A stretch of 14,090 nt of DNA, from the NCBI GenBank assembly GCA_000437495.1, contig FR897825.1:71034-85123 (forward strand), read 5' to 3'. The position numbers were made by a program, and so were the translations under genes. The stretch comes from Prevotella sp. CAG:485 (lineage in GTDB: Bacteria; Bacteroidota; Bacteroidia; Bacteroidales; Muribaculaceae). The notes beneath the pieces are model-generated. The model did not search any database and was not told the origin of the DNA. It saw nothing but the letters and a program-made list of their open reading frames with translations. This document shows, one piece after another, positions 6,485 through 14,065 of the stretch (position 1 is its first letter; the number at the start of each line of letters is the position of its first letter).

Positions 6485-8038
6485 TCAGAAGGTTTGGCCC
6501 CAGGAGTCGCGGTCGAGGGTGCGGTAGCCGATGGCTTCGGCAATGTGGGGCTCGGCTACGGTGGCGGAGGCGTCGAGGTCGGCAATGGTGCGCGCTACGC
6601 GCAAGATGCGGGCGAAGGCGCGTGCCGACATGCGGTTGCGCTCCATGGCGTCTTTGAGGCGCTGAAGGGCTTTGGCTTCGGGCCACGCATAGCGTCGCAG
6701 CTGGCTGTTGCTCATCTGTGCGTTGCAATACACTCCCGGCTCATTGGCAAACCGTTCGTGCTGAATGCGGCGCGCCTCTACCACGCGACGGCGTATCACT
6801 TCGCTGGTCTCGCCCGCTTTCGTCGACGCCAGCGCTTCTATCTCCACCGGTTGCGTCTCCACATGCAGGTCTATGCGGTCGAGCAAAGGACCCGACAGGC
6901 GACTCAGATAGCGCTTCACGGCGCCCGGCGCACAGGTGCACGCGCGGGTGGGATGGTTGTAATAGCCGCAGGGACAGGGGTTCATGCTCGCCACGAGCAT
7001 AAAGGAGGCGGGGTAAGTTACCGTATAGTTCGACCGTGAGATGGTGACGCACCGGTCCTCCACAGGCTGCCGCAGCACCTCGAGCACGCTGCGCGGGAAT
7101 TCCGGAAACTCGTCTAAGAACAGCACACCGTTATGGGCCATGGAAATCTCACCGGGCATGGGCGACGTGCCGCCACCCACCATGGCTACTGGCGACACGG
7201 TGTGATGCGGCGAGCGGAAGGGTCGGCGTGTGAGCAGCGTGGCTCCCTGCGGCATGGCACCGGCCACGGAGTGAATCTTGGTGGTCTCCAGCGCTTCGCT
7301 CAGTGTCAGCGGCGGCATGATGGTGGGTATGCATTTGGCCATCATCGACTTGCCCGAACCGGGAGGCCCTACCAACAGCAGGTTATGCGCTCCGGCACAC
7401 GCCACCTCTATGGCGCGTTTCACCACTTCCTGACCGCGCACATCGGCAAAATCGCAGTCGAATTTCCGCTCATCCTCCACAAAGCGGGCACGAGTGTCGA
7501 CCACTGTGGGACGCGGCGCATTTCCCTCCCCTTTCAACAGCGCCACAGCCTCCGGCAGCGAGCTTACCCCGTACACCTCCACGTTGTTGACGATAGCCGC
7601 CTCGGTGGCGTTCACCTGTGGTACTATGATGCGCTTCAGCCCCATCTGCCGCGCTTTTATGGCCATGGGCAGAACGCCGCTCACTCCCAGCACTTTGCCC
7701 GACAATGACAGCTCGCCAATGGCCATCACCCCCTCCAGGCTCTCGGCCGGTATCTGCTTTCCCGAGGCCAGAATGCCAATGGCCATGGGCAGGTCGTAGC
7801 CGCTGCCCCCTTTACGCACCGAGGCAGGAGCCAGGTTTATCACCGTGCGCTTGCGGGTGAGCGAATAGCCTATCTCCGACTGGCGCATGGCAGAAATCAT
7901 GCGCTGATAGCTCTCTTTCACCGCCGCATCGGGCAGACCCACAATGGTGAAGCCAACGCCCGGTTCCACCACCGTTTCTATGGTGATGGCCAGAGCGTCT
8001 ATGCCGTGCACAGCGGCTGAATATATCTTGGTAAGCAT
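6485..8038 (-). CDS. comM: ComM/YifB family AAA+ ATPase (Mg-chelatase-like)
   Basis: A 517-aa cytosolic protein. The N-terminal ChlI-like/Lon-type domain (1-170; GFTIVGLPDAAVKESYQR and INLAPASVRKGGSGYDLPMA) is followed by an AAA+ core with Walker A GPPGSGKS at 224-231, Walker B VLFLDE at 305-310, LDRIDLHVE at 386-394, and the C-terminal Mg_chelatase_C helices. Four cysteines (C355, C357, C367, C369) form the zinc-like cluster conserved in the family. ComM is a hexameric helicase that promotes branch migration of incoming DNA during natural transformation. It is also widespread in bacteria not known to be competent. Length matches the family (about 505-520). The start is the ATG at 8038 because MLTKIYSAAVHGIDA is the standard N terminus; a longer open frame to 8290 runs into the GT90 gene and is rejected. 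It follows the GT90 gene by 5 bp, so it is the third gene of an operon. Confidence 0.95.
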   Translation of the reverse strand: MLTKIYSAAVHGIDALAITIETVVEPGVGFTIVGLPDAAVKESYQRMISAMRQSEIGYSLTRKRTVINLAPASVRKGGSGYDLPMAIGILASGKQIPAESLEGVMAIGELSLSGKVLGVSGVLPMAIKARQMGLKRIIVPQVNATEAAIVNNVEVYGVSSLPEAVALLKGEGNAPRPTVVDTRARFVEDERKFDCDFADVRGQEVVKRAIEVACAGAHNLLLVGPPGSGKSMMAKCIPTIMPPLTLSEALETTKIHSVAGAMPQGATLLTRRPFRSPHHTVSPVAMVGGGTSPMPGEISMAHNGVLFLDEFPEFPRSVLEVLRQPVEDRCVTISRSNYTVTYPASFMLVASMNPCPCGYYNHPTRACTCAPGAVKRYLSRLSGPLLDRIDLHVETQPVEIEALASTKAGETSEVIRRRVVEARRIQHERFANEPGVYCNAQMSNSQLRRYAWPEAKALQRLKDAMERNRMSARAFARILRVARTIADLDASATVAEPHIAEAIGYRTLDRDSWGQTF

Positions 8039-8043
8039 CTTTG

Positions 8044-9018
8044 TCAGCTGTTTATTTGATAGTCGGCGGGGTCTAAGAGCCCCAGATATTTTGCCACGGT
8101 AAGCGTGGAGATGATATACTCGCGGCGCCGGTCGTGAAACTCTTCGCAATATCTTCGGGCGTTGGCTGCAATGGCTTCCGCCTCCGCCTGATGAGTAAGA
8201 TAATACTCCATCACCTCCTCGAAATCCGAGAAATCGCTGTTGAGGCGTATGTAATGCTCTCCAGCGCGCAGACGCCCTTCCATGAACCACGTCTCATATT
8301 CCGGTTCGGGCATCATGGCCACCGAGCGGCTGTTCATAATCCATTTCAGGTTGCTCGACACGTCGTTGCCCTCTATGGCCAAAATAAACTTATAGCCGAG
8401 CTGCTGGGCAATCGTCATGAAGTCCGTTTTCCATTCCGGATGTCCGGCGGCGCGACTGGTGTCTCCGGCGTCGCAGAGCGGGTGGCCGAACCAGCGGTTG
8501 AAGAAGTCCATGCGCTTGGGCTTGTCCATCACCTTGCCGCGAAACACCGCCGCATCCTTCTTGGCGCTGAAAGGCGTGGTGTCGCGCACACTGATGAAAT
8601 GACGTATGGCGTTGAGCTTGAGCAACACTGAATTGGCGTTGTCGCCCTTTATGGGTCGGCTCTTGGTGAGCGTGGGCAGCAGAGGCACCGTTGTGACGTC
8701 GCCGGGCAGATAGCGCATCTGCGTATCGGGTCCGAAGGGGCGCATGGCCTTGTGCAGGTCGAAATAATACACCGAGGCGGCCTCATGCCTGCCAAAGTCC
8801 CTCACAGCGCGCGTGTTGCCTTGCTGCGGACCCGGAGCTTTGCAGTAATAGTTCACCCGCGACATGATGGCGGCAAAGTCGTTGCGGCGGCGAGCCTCGC
8901 GCAATATGCTGCGCCACGAGCGGTAGAAGCCGTGCCAGAGCGCCTCGTGAGCATAGCTGTTGACGAAATAGAGCAGCTTGTTGTTCTTTCCGCTGCGAAG
9001 TCTGTAAAAGAGGTCCAT
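8044..9018 (-). CDS. Glycosyltransferase family 90 (LpsA/CAP10-like), LPS or surface-glycan synthesis
   Basis: A 324-aa cytosolic or membrane-associated enzyme of the GT90 (CAP10/LpsA) family, which transfers glucose or xylose-type sugars from UDP donors; bacterial members act on LPS core. Signature regions are TKSRPIKGDNANSVLLKL (118-135), FRGK (159-162), FILAIEGNDVSSNLKWIM (211-228), MMPEPEYETWFMEG (235-248) and LNSDFSDFEE (259-268). Length is usual for bacterial members. I chose the ATG at 9018 (MDLFYRLRSGKNNKLLYFVN), 7 bp after the upstream lipoprotein gene. An in-frame ATG at 9066 would add 16 residues (MPRRPPKLLYLFADSP) inside that gene with 41 bp overlap and no family-like sequence. 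It is the middle gene of the lipoprotein-GT90-comM operon. The acceptor and exact donor are not predictable by eye. Confidence 0.9.
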   Translation of the reverse strand: MDLFYRLRSGKNNKLLYFVNSYAHEALWHGFYRSWRSILREARRRNDFAAIMSRVNYYCKAPGPQQGNTRAVRDFGRHEAASVYYFDLHKAMRPFGPDTQMRYLPGDVTTVPLLPTLTKSRPIKGDNANSVLLKLNAIRHFISVRDTTPFSAKKDAAVFRGKVMDKPKRMDFFNRWFGHPLCDAGDTSRAAGHPEWKTDFMTIAQQLGYKFILAIEGNDVSSNLKWIMNSRSVAMMPEPEYETWFMEGRLRAGEHYIRLNSDFSDFEEVMEYYLTHQAEAEAIAANARRYCEEFHDRRREYIISTLTVAKYLGLLDPADYQINS

Positions 9019-9025
9019 AGGCGAG

Positions 9026-10024
9026 TCAGCGAACAGATAAAGCAGCTTTGGCGGCCTCCTCGGCATCCGTGCCGCGGTAAATTATTCGGCTGCGACCATC
9101 GGCTACCATCAGGAAATCGGGCGACAGCAGATGCAAATCCTTCAGCGAGGCGTTCTGCTCGGCTCCCGGCGCCCACACGCAGCTCCAACCTCTTATGGAA
9201 TCGGCCTCCAGCGTATAGGACCAGTTCGACGTGTCGGCCTGCATGTTGATGTCGGCCACCCTGACGTTGGCGTTGCCGCGCAGCAGACGGCGTAACGTGC
9301 CGCTGCCCTGATGATGGAAGTCGGTGGAATACCAGAAAAGATATACAGTGGCTTTGGCCTGCGCCGGACTGACGGTCAGCGCCGTGTCGCCGCGGGCACG
9401 CAGCCGCATGGCATTCACCCTCTCGGGCGCCTCGGCAATGTTAACGCGACCCAAAGCCCGAAGCACATCACCTGAGGCAGCATCACCCTTCAGCATCCTC
9501 ACCAGTTGGTCGAAGCCGCGCACATCCGCCTTCGAGTTGTAATACACATAGAGAATTATTGCGGCCGAACGTTTGTCGGGATTCGCCTTTACATACGCGC
9601 TCACAGCCTTGTTTAAGTCGAGAGCCGCATCTGCCTGAATTATATTCCTGTTCTGCCGCTGCCACACGGCCAGCTCGTCAGACGTAGCGTTTCCGGTGGC
9701 GGTCCAAAAGCCATCCTGACTGCTGAGCTTGAGCTTGTCGCCGCGTTCGGCCCAGAAGCACGTCAGCGTTCTTCCGCCGCAGGTGATGAACACTACCGCA
9801 GGCTGCACCGTTGCCAACGTGAGATGCTGCGCCATGCCGCCCCGCACCTCATACGTGTTGAGCCAGCCCTTCTTGGCGTCGGAGGCATAATACTCCAGCC
9901 TCAGCGACGAGGCATAATCGGGCGTAGCCTCCACATCCACATAAAATTCATTCTTGGCACAGCCGGCGCACACCAACAACATCATCAGCAGTGCCGGCAG
10001 CAAAATATCCTTTTTCACATTCAT
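9026..10024 (-). CDS. Lipoprotein with a cysteine-less thioredoxin-like C-terminal domain
   Basis: A 332-aa protein with a lipoprotein signal peptide (MNVKKDILLPALLMMLLVCAGC; probable lipidated C22, with an unusual Cys at the -3 position of the lipobox). Residues 25-125 form a beta-rich region like the N-terminal domain placed before TlpA-type thioredoxin domains in Bacteroidota (compare DUF4369), followed by a helical stretch of about 60 residues. Residues 224-330 have the thioredoxin pattern: VYLFWYSTDFHH (227-238), a predicted strand VRVADINMQAD (254-264), a Trp-rich stretch, then LHLLSPDFLMVADGRSRIIYRG. The CxxC expected in FWxxWCxxC is absent (STDFHH), so it cannot be a classic disulfide reductase. 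The start is the ATG at 10024: a 36-residue upstream extension would crowd the promoter and hide the signal peptide. It is first in the operon with GT90 and comM. A binding or structural role at the envelope is possible; the function is unknown. Confidence 0.75.
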   Translation of the reverse strand: MNVKKDILLPALLMMLLVCAGCAKNEFYVDVEATPDYASSLRLEYYASDAKKGWLNTYEVRGGMAQHLTLATVQPAVVFITCGGRTLTCFWAERGDKLKLSSQDGFWTATGNATSDELAVWQRQNRNIIQADAALDLNKAVSAYVKANPDKRSAAIILYVYYNSKADVRGFDQLVRMLKGDAASGDVLRALGRVNIAEAPERVNAMRLRARGDTALTVSPAQAKATVYLFWYSTDFHHQGSGTLRRLLRGNANVRVADINMQADTSNWSYTLEADSIRGWSCVWAPGAEQNASLKDLHLLSPDFLMVADGRSRIIYRGTDAEEAAKAALSVR

Positions 10025-10050
10025 TATGCAACGGGTGCAGGTTAGAGATG

Positions 10051-10082
10051 CAAAGATAACGTAAATTCGGCACGCGGCCAAA
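10051..10082 (-). promoter_or_regulatory. Candidate promoter of the lipoprotein-GT90-comM operon
   Basis: On the minus strand TTTG (10079-10082) is followed after 20 nt by TATCTTTG (10051-10058), a perfect Bacteroidota -33/-7 match. The start site would be near 10045, giving a leader of about 20 nt before the ATG at 10024. Confidence 0.65.
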
Positions 10083-10090
10083 AAGGACGG

Positions 10091-10110
10091 GGCAAAAATG
10101 GGCAAAAATG
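10091..10110. repeat. 10-bp tandem duplication in the divergent promoter region
   Basis: GGCAAAAATG occurs twice in a row (10091-10100 and 10101-10110). It lies between the two divergent promoters, just upstream of the -33 element of the lipoprotein operon and about 45 bp upstream of the kinase promoter. It is a candidate binding site or an upstream A/T element; no regulator is known. Confidence 0.5.
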
Positions 10111-10154
10111 AAGATTCCAAAACGAAGTGCAAAAAGGAGAATGGGCCGGGATGA

Positions 10155-10186
10155 TTTGCACGCGGTGAGATATTTTGCTAATTTTG
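10155..10186 (+). promoter_or_regulatory. Candidate promoter of the kinase-neuB-neuC operon
   Basis: TTTG (10155-10158) is followed after 20 nt by TAATTTTG (10179-10186), a perfect Bacteroidota match. With a start site about 5-7 nt further on, the leader before the ATG at 10202 would be only about 10 nt, so translation is nearly leaderless. Confidence 0.65.
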
Positions 10187-10201
10187 CCAAAAATAATTGC
10201 T

Positions 10202-11872
10202 ATGAATGAGCCTCTGCGAATCTTCTGCGTCAATCTGCAGCGTTATGTGGATATTGAAGGGGGCGAGTCGCTGGGCGACATCGCCCGGCGTCTGGGCCGC
10301 GAGCTGAGTCAGGTGCCGGTATGCGCCTTCGTCAACAACTGCAATCAAAACCTCCGCTTTCCGGTTTATGCGCCCAAGCAGGTAGAGTTTTTTGATGTTG
10401 CGTCGGCTCCGGGGCAGCGTGTGGTGCGTACTTCGCTGGTGTTCATGCTCTACAAGGCTCTGCACGATGTGCTGCCGGGAATGCGGCTGAAGGTGGAACA
10501 CAGCATCTCGCACGGGCTCTTTTGCCGCATCATGAACAGCGAGGGTGAGGCGTTAGTTGCCGATGCCGCCACGGTGGAGCTGATTCGCGGCTGCATGGAG
10601 GCCATAGCCGCCGCCGATATGCCTATTCTGCGCCACGAAAAGCTCACTGCCGAGGTCTTGGAGAAGTTCCGCGACCAGAATATGCCCGACAAGATCCGGC
10701 TGCTCGACACGCTGCACAATCTCTACACGGTATACTATTCGCTCGACGGGGTGTGCGACTCATATCTCAGCCCTTTGGTGCCCTCCACGGGTCATCTGCG
10801 TGTATTCGGGCTTGAGCCGTACCACGACGGGATGCTGCTTCTTGGTCCTGACCCGCAGAATCCGCAGCAACCGTCGCGTCCGGTGGAGCAGCCCAAGATG
10901 TTTGCGGCCTTCACGGAGACGCTGCGCTTCGACAGGGTCATCAAGGCGGGCGATGTGGGTCTGCTGAACCAGGCAGTGCAACGGCGCGACACGGCAATGC
11001 TCATCAACGTGGCGGAAGCGCTGCACAGCAAGCGGTTAGGCGTCATTGCCCAGAGCATTGCGCAGCGCGGGTCGCGCATTGTGCTGATAGCCGGCCCGTC
11101 ATCGTCGGGCAAGACGACCACGGCAAAGCGGCTCGGCATCCATCTGATGACCAATATGCTGACGCCGAAGATGATTTCGCTCGACGACTATTTCGTGGAC
11201 CGCCACACTACGCCGCGCGACGCCGACGGGGAGCTGGACTACGAGAGTCTGTATGCTCTCGATCTGGAGCGGCTGCAGGCTGACCTCACGGCGCTGCTCA
11301 GGGGCGAGGAGGTGAATCTGCCCACCTACAGCTTCGAGCTGGGCAGGCGCGTGGATAAGGACCACCGCATGCGGCTGAAACCCGACGAGATTCTGCTCAT
11401 TGAAGGCATTCACGGCCTCAACCCGGAGCTGACGGCCTCGCTGCCTCAGCAGCATATCTTCAAGGTCTATGTGTCGGCACTCACCACGCTCAACATCGAC
11501 GACCACAACTGGATTCCCACTACCGACAACCGCTTGTTGCGCCGCATTGTGCGCGATTACAAATACCGCGGCACGTCAGCTCTCGACACCATACGCCGCT
11601 GGCCGAGTGTGCGCCGCGGCGAAGAGAAATGGATTTTCCCCTATCAGGAGAATGCCGACGCCACTTTCAACTCGAGCCTCATCTTCGAGCTTGGGGTGAT
11701 GCGCGACTATGCGCTGCCGGTGTTGCGGCAGGTACCTCACAACCGCATTGAATATGCCGAAGCCTACAGGTTGATTCGTTTCCTGGAATACTTTGAGCCG
11801 GTGCCGGCCAGCCAGATTCCATCCACCTCGCTGCTGCGCGAGTTCTTGGGCGGCAGTTCGTTTAACTACTAA
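10202..11872 (+). CDS. Nucleoside (uridine-type) kinase with TGS and ThrRS-like N-terminal domains
   Basis: A 556-aa cytosolic protein. Residues about 1-66 form a TGS domain, and about 75-230 resemble the editing/SAD region of threonyl-tRNA synthetase (KVEHSISHGLFCRI with H100 and H104). From about 285 a phosphoribulokinase/uridine-kinase domain follows, with Walker A AGPSSSGKTTTAKR (297-310), SLDDYFVDR (326-334), PTYSFELGRR (374-383) and ILLIEGIHGLN (397-407). This architecture is widespread in Bacteroidota and Firmicutes and is annotated as nucleoside or uridine kinase; the likely reaction is ATP-dependent phosphorylation of uridine or a related substrate. The purpose of the ThrRS-like half is unclear. 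The ATG at 10202 (MNEPLRIFCVNL) is used because an in-frame TTG at 10175 lies inside the promoter. neuB starts 10 bp after the stop, so the genes look co-transcribed; a link to UMP/CMP-sugar supply is only a guess. Confidence 0.9.
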   Translation: MNEPLRIFCVNLQRYVDIEGGESLGDIARRLGRELSQVPVCAFVNNCNQNLRFPVYAPKQVEFFDVASAPGQRVVRTSLVFMLYKALHDVLPGMRLKVEHSISHGLFCRIMNSEGEALVADAATVELIRGCMEAIAAADMPILRHEKLTAEVLEKFRDQNMPDKIRLLDTLHNLYTVYYSLDGVCDSYLSPLVPSTGHLRVFGLEPYHDGMLLLGPDPQNPQQPSRPVEQPKMFAAFTETLRFDRVIKAGDVGLLNQAVQRRDTAMLINVAEALHSKRLGVIAQSIAQRGSRIVLIAGPSSSGKTTTAKRLGIHLMTNMLTPKMISLDDYFVDRHTTPRDADGELDYESLYALDLERLQADLTALLRGEEVNLPTYSFELGRRVDKDHRMRLKPDEILLIEGIHGLNPELTASLPQQHIFKVYVSALTTLNIDDHNWIPTTDNRLLRRIVRDYKYRGTSALDTIRRWPSVRRGEEKWIFPYQENADATFNSSLIFELGVMRDYALPVLRQVPHNRIEYAEAYRLIRFLEYFEPVPASQIPSTSLLREFLGGSSFNY

Positions 11873-11882
11873 AAAAAAATTT

Positions 11883-12887
11883 ATGGGAGTATTGATAATA
11901 GCCGAAGCAGGCGTGAACCACAACGGCAGTTTTGACCTGGCGTGCCGCCTTGCTGACGCGGCCAGGAATGCCGGCGCCGACATTGTGAAGTTTCAAACCG
12001 GAAAACCTGAGAACGTAATATCCACCTTTGCCCCTCAGGCCGAGTATCAGGCCGCCAACACGGGTGTGCACGAGAGTCAGCTCGACATGGTGCGCCGCAT
12101 CATGCTGAAGGCTGAGGAGTTCGCCCCCTTGCGCGACTATTGCCGCAACACGGGCATCAGCTTCCTCTCCACACCGTTCGATTTGTCGAGCATAGAGGTG
12201 CTGCGTCCGCTGCAGATGGATATGGTGAAGATTCCGAGCGGCGAAATCACCAATCTGCCCTATCTGCGCGCCGTGGCGTCGATGAGGCTGCCGGTGATAA
12301 TGTCTACGGGCATGAGCCGTCTGGGCGAAATCGACGATGCGCTGCAGGTGCTCACCGCCGAGGGTCTGAGCCTCGACGACATCACTCTGCTGCACTGCAA
12401 CACGGAATATCCCACGCCGTATGCCGACGTCAATCTGCGCGCCATGCAGACGTTGCGGCAGGCTTTCGGCTGCAAGGTTGGCTACAGCGACCACACACGC
12501 GGCATAGAGGTGCCCATAGCCGCCGTGGCGCTCGGAGCAACGGTGATAGAGAAGCACTTCACGCTCGACCGCAACATGCCGGGTCCCGACCACAAAGCGT
12601 CGCTGGAACCCGACGAGTTGGCGCAGATGGTTACGGCCATTCGCCACACGGAAGAGGCTCTGGGCTCGTCGCTGAAACGGGTAAGCCCCTCGGAGGCCAA
12701 GAACATTGTGGTGGCGCGCAAGAGCATTGTGGCCGCGCGACCCATACGTCGCGGCGAGGTCTTCACGCCCGACAATATCACGGTGAAGCGCCCCGGCAAC
12801 GGCCTGTCGCCCATGTTGTGGGACACGGTGATTGGTCTGACGGCGCCGCGCGACTTCCAGTATGACGAAAACATAACTCTGAAATAA
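11883..12887 (+). CDS. neuB: N-acetylneuraminate synthase (NeuB family; nonulosonic acid synthase)
   Basis: A 334-aa cytosolic enzyme that condenses phosphoenolpyruvate with an N-acetylmannosamine-type sugar to form sialic acid or a relative. The TIM-barrel carries IIAEAGVNHNG (5-15), VKFQTG (35-40), FLSTPFD (94-100), KIPSGEITNLPYL (116-128), STGM (141-144), HCNTEYPTP (171-179), YSDHT (201-205), EKHFTLDRNMPGPDHKASL (223-241). The metal-binding histidine equivalents are H204 and H225. A C-terminal SAF (antifreeze-like) domain (about 277-334; ARKSIVA, KRPGNGLSPM) supplies the substrate-binding Arg equivalent R303. Length is normal. The ATG at 11883 follows an A/T-rich 10-bp gap; longer in-frame extensions overlap the kinase gene and lack family sequence. 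neuC follows by 8 bp. LegI (legionaminic) synthases look very similar, so the exact product is not certain, though the NeuC-like partner favours the ManNAc route. Confidence 0.93.
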   Translation: MGVLIIAEAGVNHNGSFDLACRLADAARNAGADIVKFQTGKPENVISTFAPQAEYQAANTGVHESQLDMVRRIMLKAEEFAPLRDYCRNTGISFLSTPFDLSSIEVLRPLQMDMVKIPSGEITNLPYLRAVASMRLPVIMSTGMSRLGEIDDALQVLTAEGLSLDDITLLHCNTEYPTPYADVNLRAMQTLRQAFGCKVGYSDHTRGIEVPIAAVALGATVIEKHFTLDRNMPGPDHKASLEPDELAQMVTAIRHTEEALGSSLKRVSPSEAKNIVVARKSIVAARPIRRGEVFTPDNITVKRPGNGLSPMLWDTVIGLTAPRDFQYDENITLK

Positions 12888-12895
12888 GGGAGGCA

Positions 12896-14065
12896 ATGCG
12901 TAAAATCTGCTTCGTTACGGGCACCCGTGCCGACTACGGCATCATGAGCGGACTGATGAAGCATCTGCAGGCCGACAAGGATGTGCAGCTGCAAGTCATA
13001 GCCACCAATATGCATCTGAGCAGGGCTCACGGCATGACGGTGAGCGAGATTGAGGCCGACGGCATAAGGGTAGACGAGCGTGTGCCCATGCCGGAAGCCG
13101 ACGGCGACCCCGCCAACACGGTGAACGCCATGGGCATCGAGCTGCAGGGGCTTGCCAAGGCCTTCAGCCGCCTTAAGCCTGACATGGCGGTGATTCTCGG
13201 CGACCGCTACGAGATGCTGGCGGCAGCCTCGGCAGCTCTTATCTTCGGCATACCGGTGGCTCATCTCTACGGCGGCGAAATCACCGAAGGCGCTTACGAC
13301 GACAGCATACGCCACGCCATCACCAAGCTCAGCCGCCTCCACTTCACCAGCACCGAGGAGTATCGGAGCCGCGTAATAGCCATGGGCGAACACCCCGACA
13401 CGGTGATTCACGCCGGTGCCCTCGGCGCCGACAACATCAGCAAGTTCACACCCATGTCTTTGGCGCAGCTCGAGGAGAGCCTCGGCGCCGAGTTAGGCCC
13501 CGACTTCCTGCTGGCCACGTTCCATCCGGTTACCAACGAGCCGGGTCAGGAGGAGGCGCAGACAGAGGCTTTATTGCAGGCTCTTGAGCCGTATCTGGAG
13601 CACCACCGCATCCTCTTCACCATGCCCAACGCCGACACCGGAGGCGCCCGCGTGGCCGCGCTGATACGCCGTTGGGCAGCGCAACATCCGCAGCGGGTGG
13701 TAACGGCCGTGTCGCTGGGCAGAGTGCGTTATTACAGCGCTTTGGCACACTGTGCCGCCGTGGTGGGCAACAGCTCGTCGGCGCTCACCGAGGCGCCCTC
13801 GTTCGGCATTCCGTCGGTGGACATCGGCAACCGCCAGAAGGGTCGCGCAGCCGGCTCCACAGTGATTCACTGCAACGCAGAGAGGCAGGACATAGCCCAA
13901 GCCCTGGAGAAGGCTCTCTCGGCAGACTTCCGCAACCAATGCCGACAAAACCCCGACAACCCCTATTTCCACAAAGGCTCTCTGCAGCGCATAGCCTCCG
14001 TGCTGACAACCGTGGAGCTGCCCATGCCTCCGTTCAAAGAATTTTATGAAGGGAATTTGCATTAA
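12896..14065 (+). CDS. neuC: UDP-N-acetylglucosamine 2-epimerase, hydrolysing (NeuC)
   Basis: A 389-aa cytosolic enzyme with the GT-B fold of the UDP-GlcNAc 2-epimerase family. The hydrolysing members release UDP and ManNAc, the substrate of NeuB. Motifs are VTGTRADYGI (7-16), VILGDRYEML (99-108), HLYGGEITEGAYDDSIRH (123-140), LHFTSTEEYRSRVI (148-161), TFHPVTNE (208-215), PNADTGG (244-250), GNSSSALTEAPS (291-302) and IGNRQKGR (310-317). The residues near GDRYE, NADTG and RQKGR are more like NeuC than like LegG, which uses UDP-diacetyl-bacillosamine. Length fits NeuC (about 370-390). The gene starts 8 bp after neuB and probably shares its transcript. It ends 25 bp before the window edge; that tail holds no gene start I can identify. 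neuA or a sugar-transfer gene may follow. Confidence 0.92.
   Translation: MRKICFVTGTRADYGIMSGLMKHLQADKDVQLQVIATNMHLSRAHGMTVSEIEADGIRVDERVPMPEADGDPANTVNAMGIELQGLAKAFSRLKPDMAVILGDRYEMLAAASAALIFGIPVAHLYGGEITEGAYDDSIRHAITKLSRLHFTSTEEYRSRVIAMGEHPDTVIHAGALGADNISKFTPMSLAQLEESLGAELGPDFLLATFHPVTNEPGQEEAQTEALLQALEPYLEHHRILFTMPNADTGGARVAALIRRWAAQHPQRVVTAVSLGRVRYYSALAHCAAVVGNSSSALTEAPSFGIPSVDIGNRQKGRAAGSTVIHCNAERQDIAQALEKALSADFRNQCRQNPDNPYFHKGSLQRIASVLTTVELPMPPFKEFYEGNLH

Noticed and set aside
8039..8290. 84-residue N-terminal extension of ComM
   Set aside because: It overlaps the GT90 coding sequence and precedes the conserved MLTKIYSAAVHGID start; family length is met without it.
10025..10132. 36-residue extension of the thioredoxin-like lipoprotein
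   Set aside because: It covers the promoter elements and would place the signal peptide internally.
11793..11882. 30-residue extension of NeuB overlapping the kinase gene
   Set aside because: The NeuB family starts at the IIAEAGVNHNG strand; the extension is Arg/Cys-rich out-of-frame kinase sequence.
11862..12896. 344-codon minus-strand open frame opposite neuB
   Set aside because: The His/Arg/Gln-rich translation is typical of a shadow; NeuB on the plus strand is unambiguous.
12482..13411. 309-codon minus-strand open frame spanning neuB and neuC
   Set aside because: Antisense to two clear enzymes and without motifs.
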